DNA of 64,000 bases from NCBI RefSeq assembly GCF_027594825.1, contig NZ_CP088930.1, forward strand, positions 744,001-808,000, in the 5' to 3' direction. Positions within the stretch are counted from its first letter, which is position 1. Each line of letters opens with the position of its first letter. The stretch is from Serratia liquefaciens (GTDB lineage: Bacteria > Pseudomonadota > Gammaproteobacteria > Enterobacterales > Enterobacteriaceae). The notes below the pieces were generated by a model that made no database searches, had not been told where the DNA came from, and saw only the letters and a list, made by a program, of their open reading frames with translations. Below are positions 26,341 through 36,172 of the stretch, piece by piece. The position numbers and the translations under genes were made by a program.

Positions 26341-26662
26341 TATCGTTGTTCAGCCTGCTTGTCCATTATTCCGTTGGCCAACTATCAAGCGCGGTTAATG
26401 ATTCAAACCCCGCTATCCTCAGCCATACACTTGTTTGACATCAGCATAAAGAAAAACCCAAGTGGCATTCTTACTGATTGATTCCGTTCATTTAACTGAG
26501 CCGATAAATCACGTCTGTTTATCCGGCCACAGCCTAGAGCAAGGTTGAACGGAGGTCTACAGGAACTCACTCAGGGGAGATAAATTAAGAATAGGCGGAA
26601 AACAACCGAGAGGCAGAAAAGCGGCAACACCTGGCAGGCATTGCCGCTATGTAGGCGAGGAA
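26341..26662. other. Intergenic region: promoter of the lipid operon and 3' end of the nar operon
   Basis: This 322-base gap between the narI stop and the ketosynthase start holds the narI-side terminator (see 26616-26648). The rest is comparatively AT-rich, as expected for the promoter of the minus-strand lipid operon. I see no convincing -35/-10 pair, no known operator and no ORF of note. Confidence 0.6.
26616..26648 (-). terminator. Intrinsic terminator after narI
   Basis: AGCGGCAA (26620-26627) pairs with TTGCCGCT (26641-26648), separated by 13 bases that can themselves pair as TGCC/GGCA. On the minus strand the stem is followed by TTTTC. It lies 15 bases downstream of the narI stop and would end the narGHJI transcript. 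Confidence 0.65.
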
Positions 26663-27340
26663 TTAACGGCGGTTACGCACCAGTTGGTAGCGACGGGTCA
26701 GGTATTCCACCGGCACGCTCCAGATATGCATCAGGCGGCAGAACGGGAACAGCACGAACAGCGTCATGCCCAGCACCATATGTAATTTGAAGATCAACGC
26801 AACGCCAGCCAGATGCTGTGACGCTCCGGCGTGGAAGGTCACCACCGCCTGCGCCCAGGCCACCAGCTTCATCATCTCGCTGCCGTCCATATGCTGGGCG
26901 GAGAACGGAATGGTCAGCAGCCCCAGACACACCTGCACCACCAACAGCGTCAGGATCATTATGTCGGCAAAACTGCTGGTCGCACGCACCCGCGGGTTAG
27001 TCAGGCGACGTTTCAGTAACAGCGCCCCGCCGACCAGCGTCATCACGCCGCAGGCACCGCCGGCAATCATCGCCAGCTTCTGTTTCACGTCGATCGGCAG
27101 GAAAGCTTCATACATCCAGTGCGGCGTCAGCATGCCGAGGAAGTGCCCGGCGAAGATACCCAAAATACCGATATGGAACAGGTTGGAAGCCAACCGCATG
27201 CCCTTTTTATCCAGCATTTGGCTGGAGCCGGCACGCCAGCTGTACTGCCCGTAATCGTAACGCAACCAGCTGCCTATCAGGAAAATCGCTCCCGCCAGAT
27301 AGGGGTAAATATCGAAGAAGAATTGATTTAAAAATTGCAT
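26663..27340 (-). CDS. narI: Respiratory nitrate reductase gamma subunit
   Basis: This 225-residue inner-membrane di-haem cytochrome b passes electrons from quinol to NarH. Five hydrophobic helices and the haem-ligand histidines ([17 protein letters not shown] near 55-70 and [11 protein letters not shown] and [12 protein letters not shown] near 187-212) are as in E. coli NarI, whose length is also 225. It begins 2 bases after narJ. Confidence 0.97.
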   Translation of the reverse strand: MQFLNQFFFDIYPYLAGAIFLIGSWLRYDYGQYSWRAGSSQMLDKKGMRLASNLFHIGILGIFAGHFLGMLTPHWMYEAFLPIDVKQKLAMIAGGACGVMTLVGGALLLKRRLTNPRVRATSSFADIMILTLLVVQVCLGLLTIPFSAQHMDGSEMMKLVAWAQAVVTFHAGASQHLAGVALIFKLHMVLGMTLFVLFPFCRLMHIWSVPVEYLTRRYQLVRNRR

Positions 27341-27342
27341 GA

Positions 27343-28065
27343 TTAGCGTCCTTTGGTTCCGGTTAGCGCATCCGTCAGGTCCAGGTACTGTGGCGCCACC
27401 GCGCCGGCAAAGCGTCGCTGATGCGCCGTTTGCTGTGCCGAAGCGCAGCCTTCCTCACCGAGAAACTTGATCTGCTCCTCTTCCCAGACCGCATCCAGCG
27501 CCTGCGGCGTGTCGTCCCTGGCTTCCCCCGCCACCTGGCTTTCCAGGCTGGCGCTTTTTACCTCGGTGCCGGACAGCGTCAGCAACAGGTCGAACAACAC
27601 CGCATACGGGCTCTCTCTCTGCTGCAAACGTGCGCCCAACAGCGCCAGGATCGGCGCGATATCCTGCAATCCCCCGCGCGCTTCGGCCTGGTTGCGGCTG
27701 GCCAGGTATTCCAGATACAGCGGCAAAAAGTCCGGCAGCTCGCGGCTGTCGATCTCCAGCCCCGCGTCACGGTATTGCGCCATCAGGTCGACCATCGCCT
27801 GGCCGCGATCGCGCGATTCACCATGCACGTGCTCAAACAGCAGCAGCGAGGTGGCGCGGCCACGATCAAACAGTTCGCAGTATTCGGCCTGCACGTCCAG
27901 CAACGGACGAGCACAAAAACGGCGAATAAACAGGATCAGCTGCGCGCTGTGGTGTAAATCCAGTTCGCTGGCCGGCTCCAGCGCCTCGACCAACGCCTGC
28001 TGATGGTCAAACAGCGCCTGCTCCGGGTAGTCCAGCAGCCGGGCAATCACTTTCAGGCTGATCAT
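27343..28065 (-). CDS. narJ: Nitrate reductase assembly chaperone
   Basis: This 240-residue cytoplasmic chaperone binds NarG during molybdenum-cofactor and FeS-cluster insertion and is not part of the final enzyme. The all-helical N-terminal domain ([18 protein letters not shown]) and [31 protein letters not shown] block, split here as [18 protein letters not shown] and [12 protein letters not shown], are diagnostic of the NarJ family. ATGA overlap with narH. Confidence 0.96.
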   Translation of the reverse strand: MISLKVIARLLDYPEQALFDHQQALVEALEPASELDLHHSAQLILFIRRFCARPLLDVQAEYCELFDRGRATSLLLFEHVHGESRDRGQAMVDLMAQYRDAGLEIDSRELPDFLPLYLEYLASRNQAEARGGLQDIAPILALLGARLQQRESPYAVLFDLLLTLSGTEVKSASLESQVAGEARDDTPQALDAVWEEEQIKFLGEEGCASAQQTAHQRRFAGAVAPQYLDLTDALTGTKGR

Positions 28066-29606
28066 GAGGCATCCTCCTGGCGAGTGGTTTTTTGCGTCAC
28101 ATCAATGGCGTCAATGCGGCGGCTGTTGAACAGATTGAATTTACCGTCGCTGCCGTGGCAGCCGTCACCAAAGCTGAAACCGCAACCTTTGCTTTCCGGG
28201 AAGGCTTCACGTGCCAACTCGCGGTGGCTGGACGGGATCACAAAGCGGTCTTCATAGTTGGCGATCGCCAGATAACGGTACATTTCCTGCGCCTGCGCTT
28301 CGGTCAACCCCACCTGCTCCAGCGCACTGGTGTCCAGTACGCCGTCAACGGTTTCCGCCCGTTTGTAGTGGCGCATTGCCAGCATGCGTTTGAGTGCCAA
28401 CAGCACCGGCGCGGTGTCCCCGGCGGTCAGCAAGTTGGCCAGATATTGCACCGGGATACGCAGGCTTTCCACGTCCGGCAATACGCCGCTGTGCGCCAGC
28501 TCACCGGCATCGGCGGCGGATTGTATCGGTGACAGCGGCGGGACGTACCACACCATCGGCAACGTGCGGTATTCCGGGTGCAGCGGCAGCGCCAGCTTCC
28601 AGTCCATTGCCATTTTATACACCGGCGACTGCTGCGCGGCCTCGATCACGCCTTGCGGAATGCCGTCCTGCAACGCCTGGGCAATCACCGCCGGGTCGTG
28701 CGGATCCAGGAAGATATCCAACTGGCGCTGATAGAGATCCTGCTCGTTCTCGGCAGCGGCGGCCTGCTCAATGCGATCGGCGTCATACAGCAGCACGCCC
28801 AGATAGCGGATACGGCCAACGCAGGTTTCCGAACACACCGTCGGCTGGCCGGATTCGATACGCGGGTAGCAGAAGATGCACTTCTCGGACTTGCCGCTCT
28901 TCCAGTTGAAATAGATTTTTTTGTACGGACAGCCGGTCAGGCACATGCGCCAGCCACGGCATTTATCCTGATCGATCAGCACAATGCCGTCTTCGCCACG
29001 CTTGTAGATGGCGCCGCTTGGGCAAGTCGCGACACAGGCCGGGTTAAGGCAGTGTTCGCACAGGCGCGGCAAGTACATCATGAAGGTGTTTTCGAACTGG
29101 CCGTACATCGCCTTCTGCATATTGTCGAAGTTTTTGTCCTGCGAGCGTTTCTCGAATTCGCCGCCGAGGATCTCCTCCCAGTTCGGGCCGCTTTCGATCT
29201 TCTTCATACGCTGGCCGGTGATCAGCGAGCGCGGACGGGCGATCGGCTGATGCTTCCCCTGCGGCGCGGTATGCAGGTTCTGATAGTCGTAGTCGAAAGG
29301 CTCGTAGTAATCGTCCAGCGCAGGCACGTCCGGGTTGGCGAAAATCTTCGACAACAGGCCGACGCGGCTACCCATACGCGGTTCCAGCTTGCCGTTGATT
29401 TTACGGATCCAACCGCCCTTCCACTTTTCCTGATCTTCCCAGGCGTGCGGGTAACCGACGCCGGGTTTGCTTTCGACGTTGTTGAACCAGGCGTACTCCA
29501 TACCCTCGCGGCTGGTCCAGACGTTCTTGCAGGTCACCGAACAGGTATGGCAACCGATGCATTTGTCCAGGTTCAGCACCATGCCGACTTGTGAACGAAT
29601 TTTCAT
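28062..29606 (-). CDS. narH: Respiratory nitrate reductase beta subunit
   Basis: This 514-residue iron-sulfur subunit carries electrons from NarI to NarG. Four cysteine sets are visible: CIGCHTCSVTC at about 16, CEHCLNPACVATC near 184, CRGWRMCLTGC near 217 (Trp replaces a Cys, giving the 3Fe-4S cluster) and CIFCYPRIESGQPTVCSETC near 244. Length matches the family (about 512). ATGA overlap with narG. Confidence 0.97.
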   Translation of the reverse strand: MKIRSQVGMVLNLDKCIGCHTCSVTCKNVWTSREGMEYAWFNNVESKPGVGYPHAWEDQEKWKGGWIRKINGKLEPRMGSRVGLLSKIFANPDVPALDDYYEPFDYDYQNLHTAPQGKHQPIARPRSLITGQRMKKIESGPNWEEILGGEFEKRSQDKNFDNMQKAMYGQFENTFMMYLPRLCEHCLNPACVATCPSGAIYKRGEDGIVLIDQDKCRGWRMCLTGCPYKKIYFNWKSGKSEKCIFCYPRIESGQPTVCSETCVGRIRYLGVLLYDADRIEQAAAAENEQDLYQRQLDIFLDPHDPAVIAQALQDGIPQGVIEAAQQSPVYKMAMDWKLALPLHPEYRTLPMVWYVPPLSPIQSAADAGELAHSGVLPDVESLRIPVQYLANLLTAGDTAPVLLALKRMLAMRHYKRAETVDGVLDTSALEQVGLTEAQAQEMYRYLAIANYEDRFVIPSSHRELAREAFPESKGCGFSFGDGCHGSDGKFNLFNSRRIDAIDVTQKTTRQEDAS

Positions 29607-32600
29607 TTTGCTTTCTCCTGCTGGCTGCCCTGCGAGTCGTCGTTGCCTTCACCGTCTAACCAATCGATGCGGTTCATTTTGCGTACCACCACAAACTCGT
29701 CGCGGTTGGAGCCGACGGTGCCGTAATAGTTGAAACCGTAGGCCAGCTGCGCGTAACCACCGATCATATGGGTCGGTTTCGGGCAGACGCGGGTCACCGA
29801 GTTGTGAATGCCGCCGCGCTGGCTGGTGATTTCCGAGCCGGGAATGTTCACGATGCGTTCTTGCGCGTGGTACATCATGGTCATGCCGGCAGGAATACGC
29901 TGGCTGACCACCGCCCGAGCGGTCAGTGCGCCGTTGGCGTTAAAGGCTTCGATCCAGTCGTTATCCTCAATGCCCAGATCTTTGGCGTCGTCTTCGCTCA
30001 TCCAGACGATCGGCCCACCGCGCGACAGGGTCAGCATCAGCAGGTTGTCGCTGTAGGTGGAGTGAATGCCCCACTTCTGGTGCGGCGTCAGGAAGTTCAA
30101 CGCCTTCTCTTTATTGCCGTTCGGCTTCTGGTTCAGCAACGGCTGCGCGGCGCGAGTATCGATCGGCGGACGGTACACCAGCAGGCTCTCGCCAAAGGCG
30201 CGCATCCACTCGTGGTCCTGATACAACTGCTGGCGGCCGCTGATGGTGCGCCATGGGATCAGCTCATGCACGTTGGTATAACAGGCGTTATACGACACGT
30301 GTTCATCTTCCAGCCCTGACCAGGTGGGGCTGGAAATGATTTTGCGCGGCTGGGCCTGAATATCGCGGAAGCGGATTTTTTCGTCTTCCTTGTTCAGCGC
30401 CAGGTGGCGGTGATCGCGTCCGGTCATTTTGCCCAGAGCTTCCCACGCCTTGACCGCCACCTGCCCGTTGGTTTCCGGTGCTAACGTCAGGATCACTTCG
30501 GCGGCATCAATGGCGCTTTCAATTTTCGGCCGCCCCGCTGCCGGGCCTGCGGTTTTGACGTAGTTGAGCTTTTTCAGGAAGTCGACTTCGTCCTGGGTGT
30601 TCCAGCCAATGCCTTTCCCGCCGTTGCCCAGCTTATCCAGCAGCGGCCCCAGTGAAGTGAAACGCTCATAGGTGGCTGGGTAATCGCGCTCCACCGCCAT
30701 GATATGCGGCGCGGTTTTGCCGGGGATCAGTTCACATTCGCCCTTTTTCCAGTCTTTGACGCCGTAAGGCTGCGCCAGCTCGGCGGCTGAGTCATGCTGG
30801 ATCGGCAGCGTCACCACGTCGGTTTCCTGCCCCAGATGCCCGACACAGACTTCGGAGAAGGCTTTGGCGATGCCCTTGTAGATTTCCCAGTCGCTCTTGG
30901 AGTCCCAGGCCGGATCGACCGCCGCCGACAGCGGGTGAATAAACGGATGCATATCCGAGGTATTCATGTCGTCTTTTTCGTACCAGGTGGCGGTCGGCAG
31001 CACGATGTCGGAATAGAGGCAGGTGCTGGACATGCGGAAATCCAGGGTCACCACCAGATCCAGCTTGCCTTCGCCGCCGTTATCCCGCCATTCCACTTCC
31101 TGCGGCTTGGCACCGCCCTGCTGGCCCAGATCCTTGCCCTGAATGCCGTTTTCGGTGCCCAACAGGTATTTGAGCATGTACTCATGACCCTTGCCGGAGG
31201 AACCCAGCAGGTTAGAGCGCCAAACGAACAGGTTACGCGGGAAATTCTGTGGGTTGTCCGGCTGCTCGGCGGCAAAGCCCAGCGTCCCTTTCTTCAGGGC
31301 GTCGACGGTGTACTCCACCGGCGATTGTCCTGCGGCTTGCGCCTGCGCCGCCAAATGCAGTGGGTTGGTGCCCAGCTGTGGTGCGGATGGCAACCAGCCC
31401 ATGCGCTCGGCACGCACGTTGAGATCGATCAGGCTCCCGCCGAAGCGTGATTTGTCCGCCATCGGCGACAACAGCTCTTCGGTTCCCACGGTTTCATAAC
31501 GCCACTGGCTGGAATGGTTATAGAAGAACGAGGTGCTGTTCATATGACGCGGCGGACGTTGCCAGTCGAGGCCAAATGCCAGCGGCAGCCAGCCGGTCTG
31601 CGGCCGCAGCTTTTCCTGGCCGACGTAGTGCGCCCAGCCACCACCGCTCTGGCCAACGCAGCCGCAGAAGATCAGCATGTTGATCAGCCCACGGTAGGTC
31701 ATGTCCATGTGGTACCAGTGGTTGATACCGGCACCGACGATAATCATCGAACGGCCATGAGTTTTCTCGGCGTTGTCGGCAAATTCGCGCGCAATGCGGA
31801 TGATGTTGTGGCGGGAAACGCCGGTGATCTGCTCGGCCCAGGCCGGGGTATAGGCTTTGACGTCGTCGTAGTCGGTAGCGCAGTTGGCGTCATTCAGGCC
31901 ACGCTCAAGGCCGTAGTTGGCCAGGGTCAAATCGTACACGCTGGTCACCAGCGCTTCGCTGCCGTCTGCCAGGCGCAGGCGTTTGACCGGCAGCTTGTGC
32001 AGCAGGATCTCGTCCAGCGCCACGCTGTTGAAGTTCCCGCCCTCGGCAGCGCCGCTTTTGATGCCGCCAAAGTAAGGGAACCCCACCTCGGCCACTTCGT
32101 CATGCGCGCCCAGCAGGCTGAGTTGCAACTCCACTTCCTGCTGGTCCTGACCGGCGCGTTGCTCCAGGTTCCATTTGCCCTGTTCGCCCCAGCGGAAACC
32201 GATCGACCCCTGTGGAGCAACCAGCTCGCCGCTGCGTTGATCAATGGCAACGGTTTTCCATTCAGGGTTATTTTCTTGCCCCAGGCCGTCGACCAAATCG
32301 GCGGCGCGCAGCAGGCGACCGGCGGCATAATGCCCCTCTTCGCGCGGCTCCAGCATAACCAGCATCGGCATGTCGGTATAACGACGCACGTAATCGCGGA
32401 AATAGCCCACCTCACGATCCAGGTGGAACTCTTTCAGCATCACGTGGCCCATCGCCAGCGCCATGGCGCTGTCGGTGCCCTGCTTCGGATTCAGCCACTG
32501 GTCGCACAGCTTGGCGACTTCGGCGTAGTCCGGCGTGACCGCCACGGTTTTGGTGCCTTTATAACGGACTTCAGTGAAGAAGTGCGCGTCCGGGGTGCGC

Positions 32601-33379
32601 GTCTGAGGCACGTTGGAACCCCAGGCGATAATGTAGGAAGAGTTATACCAGTCGGCGGATTCCGGCACGTCGGTCTGTTCGCCCCAGGTCATTGGCGAGG
32701 CCGGCGGCAAGTCGCAATACCAGTCGTAGAAGCTCAGGCAGGTGCCGCCAATCAGCGACAGATAACGGGCGCCGGCGGCGTAAGAAACCATCGACATCGC
32801 CGGGATTGGCGAGAAGCCAATAATGCGATCCGGACCGAAGGTTTTGGCGGTGTAGACGTTGGAAGCAGCGATCAGCTCGTTAACCTCCTGCCAGCTGGAA
32901 CGGACGAAACCACCGCGCCCGCGCGCCACTTTGTAGCTTTTGGCTTTTTCAGGATCGCTGACGATCGAGCCCCAGGCCTCGACGGGATCGCTGTGCAGCG
33001 CCTTGGCTTCGCGCCACAGTTTGATCAGGCGTTTGCGCATCAATGGGTATTTCAGCCGGTTGGCGCTGTACAGATACCAGGAATAGCTGGCGCCACGTGG
33101 GCAGCCGCGCGGTTCATGGTTTGGCAGATCGGGACGGGTACGTGGGTAATCGGTCTGCTGGGTTTCCCAGGTGACCAGGCCGTTTTTCACATAAATTTTC
33201 CAGCTGCAGGAGCCGGTGCAGTTGACCCCATGGGTGGAGCGCACAATCTTGTCGTGCTGCCAACGGCTGCGGTAGCCGTTTTCCCAGTCGCGGTTGGTGT
33301 TCAACGTCTGGCCATGATCGCCAGAAAAGGGTTCCGCCAACTGCTTAAAATAGCGGAATCGGTCTAGAAACTTGCTCAT
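29603..33379 (-). CDS. narG: Respiratory nitrate reductase alpha (catalytic) subunit
   Basis: This 1258-residue cytoplasmic molybdenum-bisPGD subunit reduces nitrate to nitrite. The N-terminal FeS (FS0) ligands appear as THGVNCTGSCSW plus PRGCPRGASYSW, and YNSSYIIAWGSNVPQTRTPDAH contains the region of the molybdenum-ligating Asp. MSKFLDRFRYFKQ retains the vestigial twin-arginine-like start. AGGAGA precedes the ATG. A perfect FNR box lies about 210 bases upstream, with an ERIC repeat between it and the gene. The operon order narGHJI is standard. Confidence 0.97.
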   Translation of the reverse strand: MSKFLDRFRYFKQLAEPFSGDHGQTLNTNRDWENGYRSRWQHDKIVRSTHGVNCTGSCSWKIYVKNGLVTWETQQTDYPRTRPDLPNHEPRGCPRGASYSWYLYSANRLKYPLMRKRLIKLWREAKALHSDPVEAWGSIVSDPEKAKSYKVARGRGGFVRSSWQEVNELIAASNVYTAKTFGPDRIIGFSPIPAMSMVSYAAGARYLSLIGGTCLSFYDWYCDLPPASPMTWGEQTDVPESADWYNSSYIIAWGSNVPQTRTPDAHFFTEVRYKGTKTVAVTPDYAEVAKLCDQWLNPKQGTDSAMALAMGHVMLKEFHLDREVGYFRDYVRRYTDMPMLVMLEPREEGHYAAGRLLRAADLVDGLGQENNPEWKTVAIDQRSGELVAPQGSIGFRWGEQGKWNLEQRAGQDQQEVELQLSLLGAHDEVAEVGFPYFGGIKSGAAEGGNFNSVALDEILLHKLPVKRLRLADGSEALVTSVYDLTLANYGLERGLNDANCATDYDDVKAYTPAWAEQITGVSRHNIIRIAREFADNAEKTHGRSMIIVGAGINHWYHMDMTYRGLINMLIFCGCVGQSGGGWAHYVGQEKLRPQTGWLPLAFGLDWQRPPRHMNSTSFFYNHSSQWRYETVGTEELLSPMADKSRFGGSLIDLNVRAERMGWLPSAPQLGTNPLHLAAQAQAAGQSPVEYTVDALKKGTLGFAAEQPDNPQNFPRNLFVWRSNLLGSSGKGHEYMLKYLLGTENGIQGKDLGQQGGAKPQEVEWRDNGGEGKLDLVVTLDFRMSSTCLYSDIVLPTATWYEKDDMNTSDMHPFIHPLSAAVDPAWDSKSDWEIYKGIAKAFSEVCVGHLGQETDVVTLPIQHDSAAELAQPYGVKDWKKGECELIPGKTAPHIMAVERDYPATYERFTSLGPLLDKLGNGGKGIGWNTQDEVDFLKKLNYVKTAGPAAGRPKIESAIDAAEVILTLAPETNGQVAVKAWEALGKMTGRDHRHLALNKEDEKIRFRDIQAQPRKIISSPTWSGLEDEHVSYNACYTNVHELIPWRTISGRQQLYQDHEWMRAFGESLLVYRPPIDTRAAQPLLNQKPNGNKEKALNFLTPHQKWGIHSTYSDNLLMLTLSRGGPIVWMSEDDAKDLGIEDNDWIEAFNANGALTARAVVSQRIPAGMTMMYHAQERIVNIPGSEITSQRGGIHNSVTRVCPKPTHMIGGYAQLAYGFNYYGTVGSNRDEFVVVRKMNRIDWLDGEGNDDSQGSQQEKAK

Positions 33380-33413
33380 CCGGAATTCTCCTGAGGGCTT
33401 TTTAATATTTTTT

Positions 33414-33536
33414 TACCCTATGGATTTCAAGTCACAGCCAGGCGGCCAGCTCACTCATCTCCAGGCGCTTACTCAAGTAAGTAACTGGAGTGAGCGAGCG
33501 CAGGTAACAACGCTGCGGCTTGAAATACGACGGGTA
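33414..33536. repeat. ERIC element (enterobacterial repetitive intergenic consensus)
   Basis: This 123-bp element has the ERIC outline: TACCC...ATGGATTTCAAG at one end and CTTGAAAT...GGGTA at the other. The central part reads CTCCAGGCGCTTACTCAAG then TAAGTAACTGGAGTGAGCG, matching the binding sites of the classical ERIC1R and ERIC2 primers with few changes. It can fold into a long hairpin. It sits between the predicted narG transcription start and the narG start codon, so it is probably transcribed as part of the leader. Confidence 0.9.
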
Positions 33537-33587
33537 ATGACATTGCTCAATCTGCCGCCAGCCTACTGAGGCCAGAAGTTGGGCAAA

Positions 33588-33601
33588 TTGATTGCGATCA
33601 A
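33588..33601. promoter_or_regulatory. FNR binding site of the narG promoter
   Basis: TTGATTGCGATCAA is a perfect match to the FNR consensus TTGAT-N4-ATCAA. For a class II promoter the start of transcription would be about 41.5 bases downstream on the minus strand, near 33553. The narG start codon is at 33379, giving a leader of about 174 bases that includes the ERIC element. Confidence 0.88.
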
Positions 33602-33638
33602 GAGAACGGAGGGAGAATAACGGCGGCAGTGGCGTGGA

Positions 33639-33645
33639 TACCCCT
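33639..33645. promoter_or_regulatory. Possible NarL heptamer upstream of narG
   Basis: TACCCCT fits the NarL heptamer pattern TACYYMT and lies about 45 bases upstream of the FNR box. NarL with FNR is the known control of narG in E. coli, and narXL is present at 53.3-55.8 kb. A seven-base match alone is weak, and arrangement with other heptamers was not established. Confidence 0.4.
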
Positions 33646-33792
33646 AAAGTATCATGGCAAGCATTGGGTTTAATTAATTGAAAATATTATAGAAATGATG
33701 ATTCAGATGTTCAAGGGGATATGCTGCGGGGTAAGTCGGGGTATTTGGGGGTAGGAAGCGGACTGCTGACAAACACTCGAAAAGGCCAAACC

Positions 33793-33867
33793 GGTAGGGG
33801 TCGACCATGTTCGACCCGATTTAACTCATTGATTATGCTATTGGGCGCAGCATGCAGCGCCCCTACC
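33793..33867. repeat. Dispersed palindromic repeat, copy B
   Basis: This 75-bp element has terminal inverted ends GGTAGGGG and CCCCTACC, an internal GTCGA...TCGAC stem and a GGGCGC...GCGCCC stem around AGCATGCA. It is homologous to copy A at 5575-5647; the shared stretch TGCTATTGGGCGCAGCATGC is identical in both. This copy has the better-paired ends. It lies outside the ERIC/FNR region, nearer the EPS block boundary. Confidence 0.82.
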
Positions 33868-33959
33868 ATTAAACAACAGAGCACTTTGTCTACGGCCTCA
33901 AGCGGACTGACGCCCGCTTCCTGTTTGGCGAAGTGAGGGTTACTGGAATAAAAAACGCA

Positions 33960-35213
33960 TTAGCCTAAATCCATCTCATGCCCTATCCACTCGCCGCTGT
34001 CGCGGTTGATAAATTGCAGATACTGCTCATATTCCTGCTCGCCATAGAACAGGTTCAGCAGCGGGGTTTTATAGAACGACTGCCACATCTGCCCCAGCAT
34101 GATCGGGCGGCGCGGGACATAAATGTTCTCTATCAGGTTATAACCGGTGGCCATCAGCATAAAGCACAGGAAGAAGTAGTTGAATCTGCCGCGGATGAAC
34201 GATCCCCGATGGGCCACGTAATAAAACAGCAAGAACACCGAGGCCACGCTGGCATAACGGCTGGCCGCCTGCAGCGAGCTGGAACACAGGAACACAAACA
34301 CCACCAGCCAGGCCGCGTAGTTCTTGATGTCCCCCGCCTGGTTGCTCATGGGGTTACCCAGCATAAAGACACCCAGAAACAGCGCCGGGAATAACACGAT
34401 CAGGAAGTTAATCATGCCGTTGGCATTGCCGGATGTCAGGTAGTCGCTGGCGTACATGCCGGAGGTATAGACGTCGGAGTAACTGTTGATGCCGGAGATC
34501 GTAATATGGGAAACGATAAACGGCAGCGCAAACTTGGCGGTCAGGAAGGCAATGGCGCTGAACACCACCGTCAGCAGGCGGTTCAGGCGCATCACCCGGC
34601 TGCACAGGAACACGCCCACCAGCAGCATGCTGGAAAAGTGGGTCAGCATGGCGAACAGCATCAGGCCGGCGGCAAGCGGGCGGTTGAGCTTATGGCAAAA
34701 CAGCACCATCGCCAGGGTCATCACCGCCATCGAGAAGCCAAAGCGTAACCCCATGGCAATGATAAACGGGTTAATCAAAAACAACACCGCCAGATGCAGC
34801 AGCACAAACTGCCGCGCCGTGAACACCTTGCCGGAATGCAGCATGACGATATTCAGCGCGCTGAGATAGCAGTAAACCGACAGCGCGACGTACAGCCCCG
34901 GAATAATGAAAAACGGGATGCCCAGCGTTTTGAAAATATAGAAATTGGCGTATAGCACCACGTCCACCTTGCCCTGAATAACATCACTCAGGCGGGTCGC
35001 CGAGTTGATGGCATCGTAGTTGGCAAAGTGGCGGTAAAGATCCGCCAGCGGCGGGATTTTAATGAAGAAAAAGAAAAAACACAGCGCAATCAGCAAATAA
35101 GCCGCCGAGTTCTTCTTTCCTGCCCGCAGCGTTCCTATGCTGTGCAGCAAAGCGAAAAGCGGTACCGTCAGCAACAGCACGCTGCCGATCAGCGTCGAAC
35201 GTTCAAAGCGCAT
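33960..35213 (-). CDS. EpsG-family exopolysaccharide polymerase (Wzy-like)
   Basis: This multi-span membrane protein of 417 residues (from ATG 35213, which has GAGG 6 bases upstream; ATG 35219 is alternative) has around ten to twelve hydrophobic helices. Between helices 2 and 3 is the segment DLYRHFANYDAINSATRL, typical of EpsG/Wzy-type polymerases, which join repeat units in the periplasm. It is the last gene in the minus-strand EPS block. Polymerases vary widely in sequence, so the call rests on topology, this loop and location. Confidence 0.82.
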   Translation of the reverse strand: MRFERSTLIGSVLLLTVPLFALLHSIGTLRAGKKNSAAYLLIALCFFFFFIKIPPLADLYRHFANYDAINSATRLSDVIQGKVDVVLYANFYIFKTLGIPFFIIPGLYVALSVYCYLSALNIVMLHSGKVFTARQFVLLHLAVLFLINPFIIAMGLRFGFSMAVMTLAMVLFCHKLNRPLAAGLMLFAMLTHFSSMLLVGVFLCSRVMRLNRLLTVVFSAIAFLTAKFALPFIVSHITISGINSYSDVYTSGMYASDYLTSGNANGMINFLIVLFPALFLGVFMLGNPMSNQAGDIKNYAAWLVVFVFLCSSSLQAASRYASVASVFLLFYYVAHRGSFIRGRFNYFFLCFMLMATGYNLIENIYVPRRPIMLGQMWQSFYKTPLLNLFYGEQEYEQYLQFINRDSGEWIGHEMDLG

Positions 35214-35269
35214 AATCATCCTCTGAAAGGGGGAGTCTCTTAAGGGTAACGGAGCACGCGAAACGCAGC

Positions 35270-36172
35270 TCAGAACGGCACGCCGCGGAAAAACACATTG
35301 CGGATGATATTTTTCATATACACCCCCGCCATCAAGCCGCTATTGACGTAAACAATGCCCTTCAGCCCATAGAAAACGCCGGCCAGGCGACTCTTGCCGT
35401 CGGTAATGATGCGCGAAGTAATGCAGGTATGGCGCAGGCGCATGATCTTGCGTGCCCGGGGTGAAACCTGTGGCATCAGCCGCTGCTCAAACTGCATTTT
35501 ATTGCGGTAGCCAATAATGCCCTTCGGACTGGAGGTGATGCGTTCGCCATCATGGTCGTTGTGCACCGCCAATCGTTCATGCAGCGTGCCGATCTTCGCT
35601 CCGGCCGCCAGCAGCCGGTAGAGGAAGATATGGTCCTGGTAGCGAGGCGTGTTGAAAAAGCCGCGCACCGCAATCGCCGTACTGCGTCGCATCATGATCA
35701 TCGGCGTGTAGGCTACGCCGGCCAGCATAAAGTCCTCCAGCCCTTCGCAGCGCGCGCGGTAGTAATGCTCGGCGCCGATCTGCCCGTTTTTCAGAATATC
35801 CATATCGCACAGGCTGACGTCGTAATCGCCCTGCTGCATAAACGCCAGTTGGCGGGCGATTTTCTGTGGATGATAGTAATCGTCGTCATCCAGAAAGCTG
35901 ATGTACTGCCCGCTCGAACGCAGGATCCCGCTGTTACGTGCCAGCGCGCCGCCGCCATTGCGCCTGCGCGGGTAATAGATAATATCCCCCCGCTCAATGT
36001 AGCCGGCAAGGCACTCGCGGGTCGCCAGGCGATGAGCGTCGCCCTGCGGGTTGTCATCCACCACGATGATTTCCAACGGGCGATGGGTTTGTGCCAATAC
36101 GCTATCGATGGCGCGAGCCAGCAGTTCGCTGCGGCCATGGGTGGGTATGATGACGCTGACGGTGATACTCAT
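35270..36172 (-). CDS. Family 2 glycosyltransferase
   Basis: This 300-residue GT-A enzyme has the nucleotide-sugar fold: SVIIPTHGRSELLARAIDSV at about 6-25, VVDDNPQGD near 37-45 and FLDDDDYYHP at about 92-101 (the DXD metal motif). It adds one sugar to the lipid-linked EPS repeat unit on the cytoplasmic side. Donor and acceptor cannot be read from sequence. A 102-base gap with two hairpins precedes it. Confidence 0.9.
   Translation of the reverse strand: MSITVSVIIPTHGRSELLARAIDSVLAQTHRPLEIIVVDDNPQGDAHRLATRECLAGYIERGDIIYYPRRRNGGGALARNSGILRSSGQYISFLDDDDYYHPQKIARQLAFMQQGDYDVSLCDMDILKNGQIGAEHYYRARCEGLEDFMLAGVAYTPMIMMRRSTAIAVRGFFNTPRYQDHIFLYRLLAAGAKIGTLHERLAVHNDHDGERITSSPKGIIGYRNKMQFEQRLMPQVSPRARKIMRLRHTCITSRIITDGKSRLAGVFYGLKGIVYVNSGLMAGVYMKNIIRNVFFRGVPF

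Larger units (their letters stand above)
33380..33959. other. 580-bp intergenic region between narG and the EPS gene block
   Basis: From the narG side it contains an ERIC repeat (33414-33536), a perfect FNR box (33588-33601), a NarL-type heptamer (33639-33645), a dispersed palindromic repeat copy (33793-33867) and a 6-bp-stem hairpin (33900-33919) near the end of the EPS polymerase gene. No protein-coding gene is convincing. It marks one boundary of the EPS insertion in the nar locus. Confidence 0.8.

Noticed and set aside
31514..33367. Long plus-strand open frame (617 codons) antisense to narG
   Set aside because: It is entirely inside the well-supported narG on the other strand and has low-complexity, shadow-type composition and no ribosome site; GC-rich DNA commonly yields such frames.
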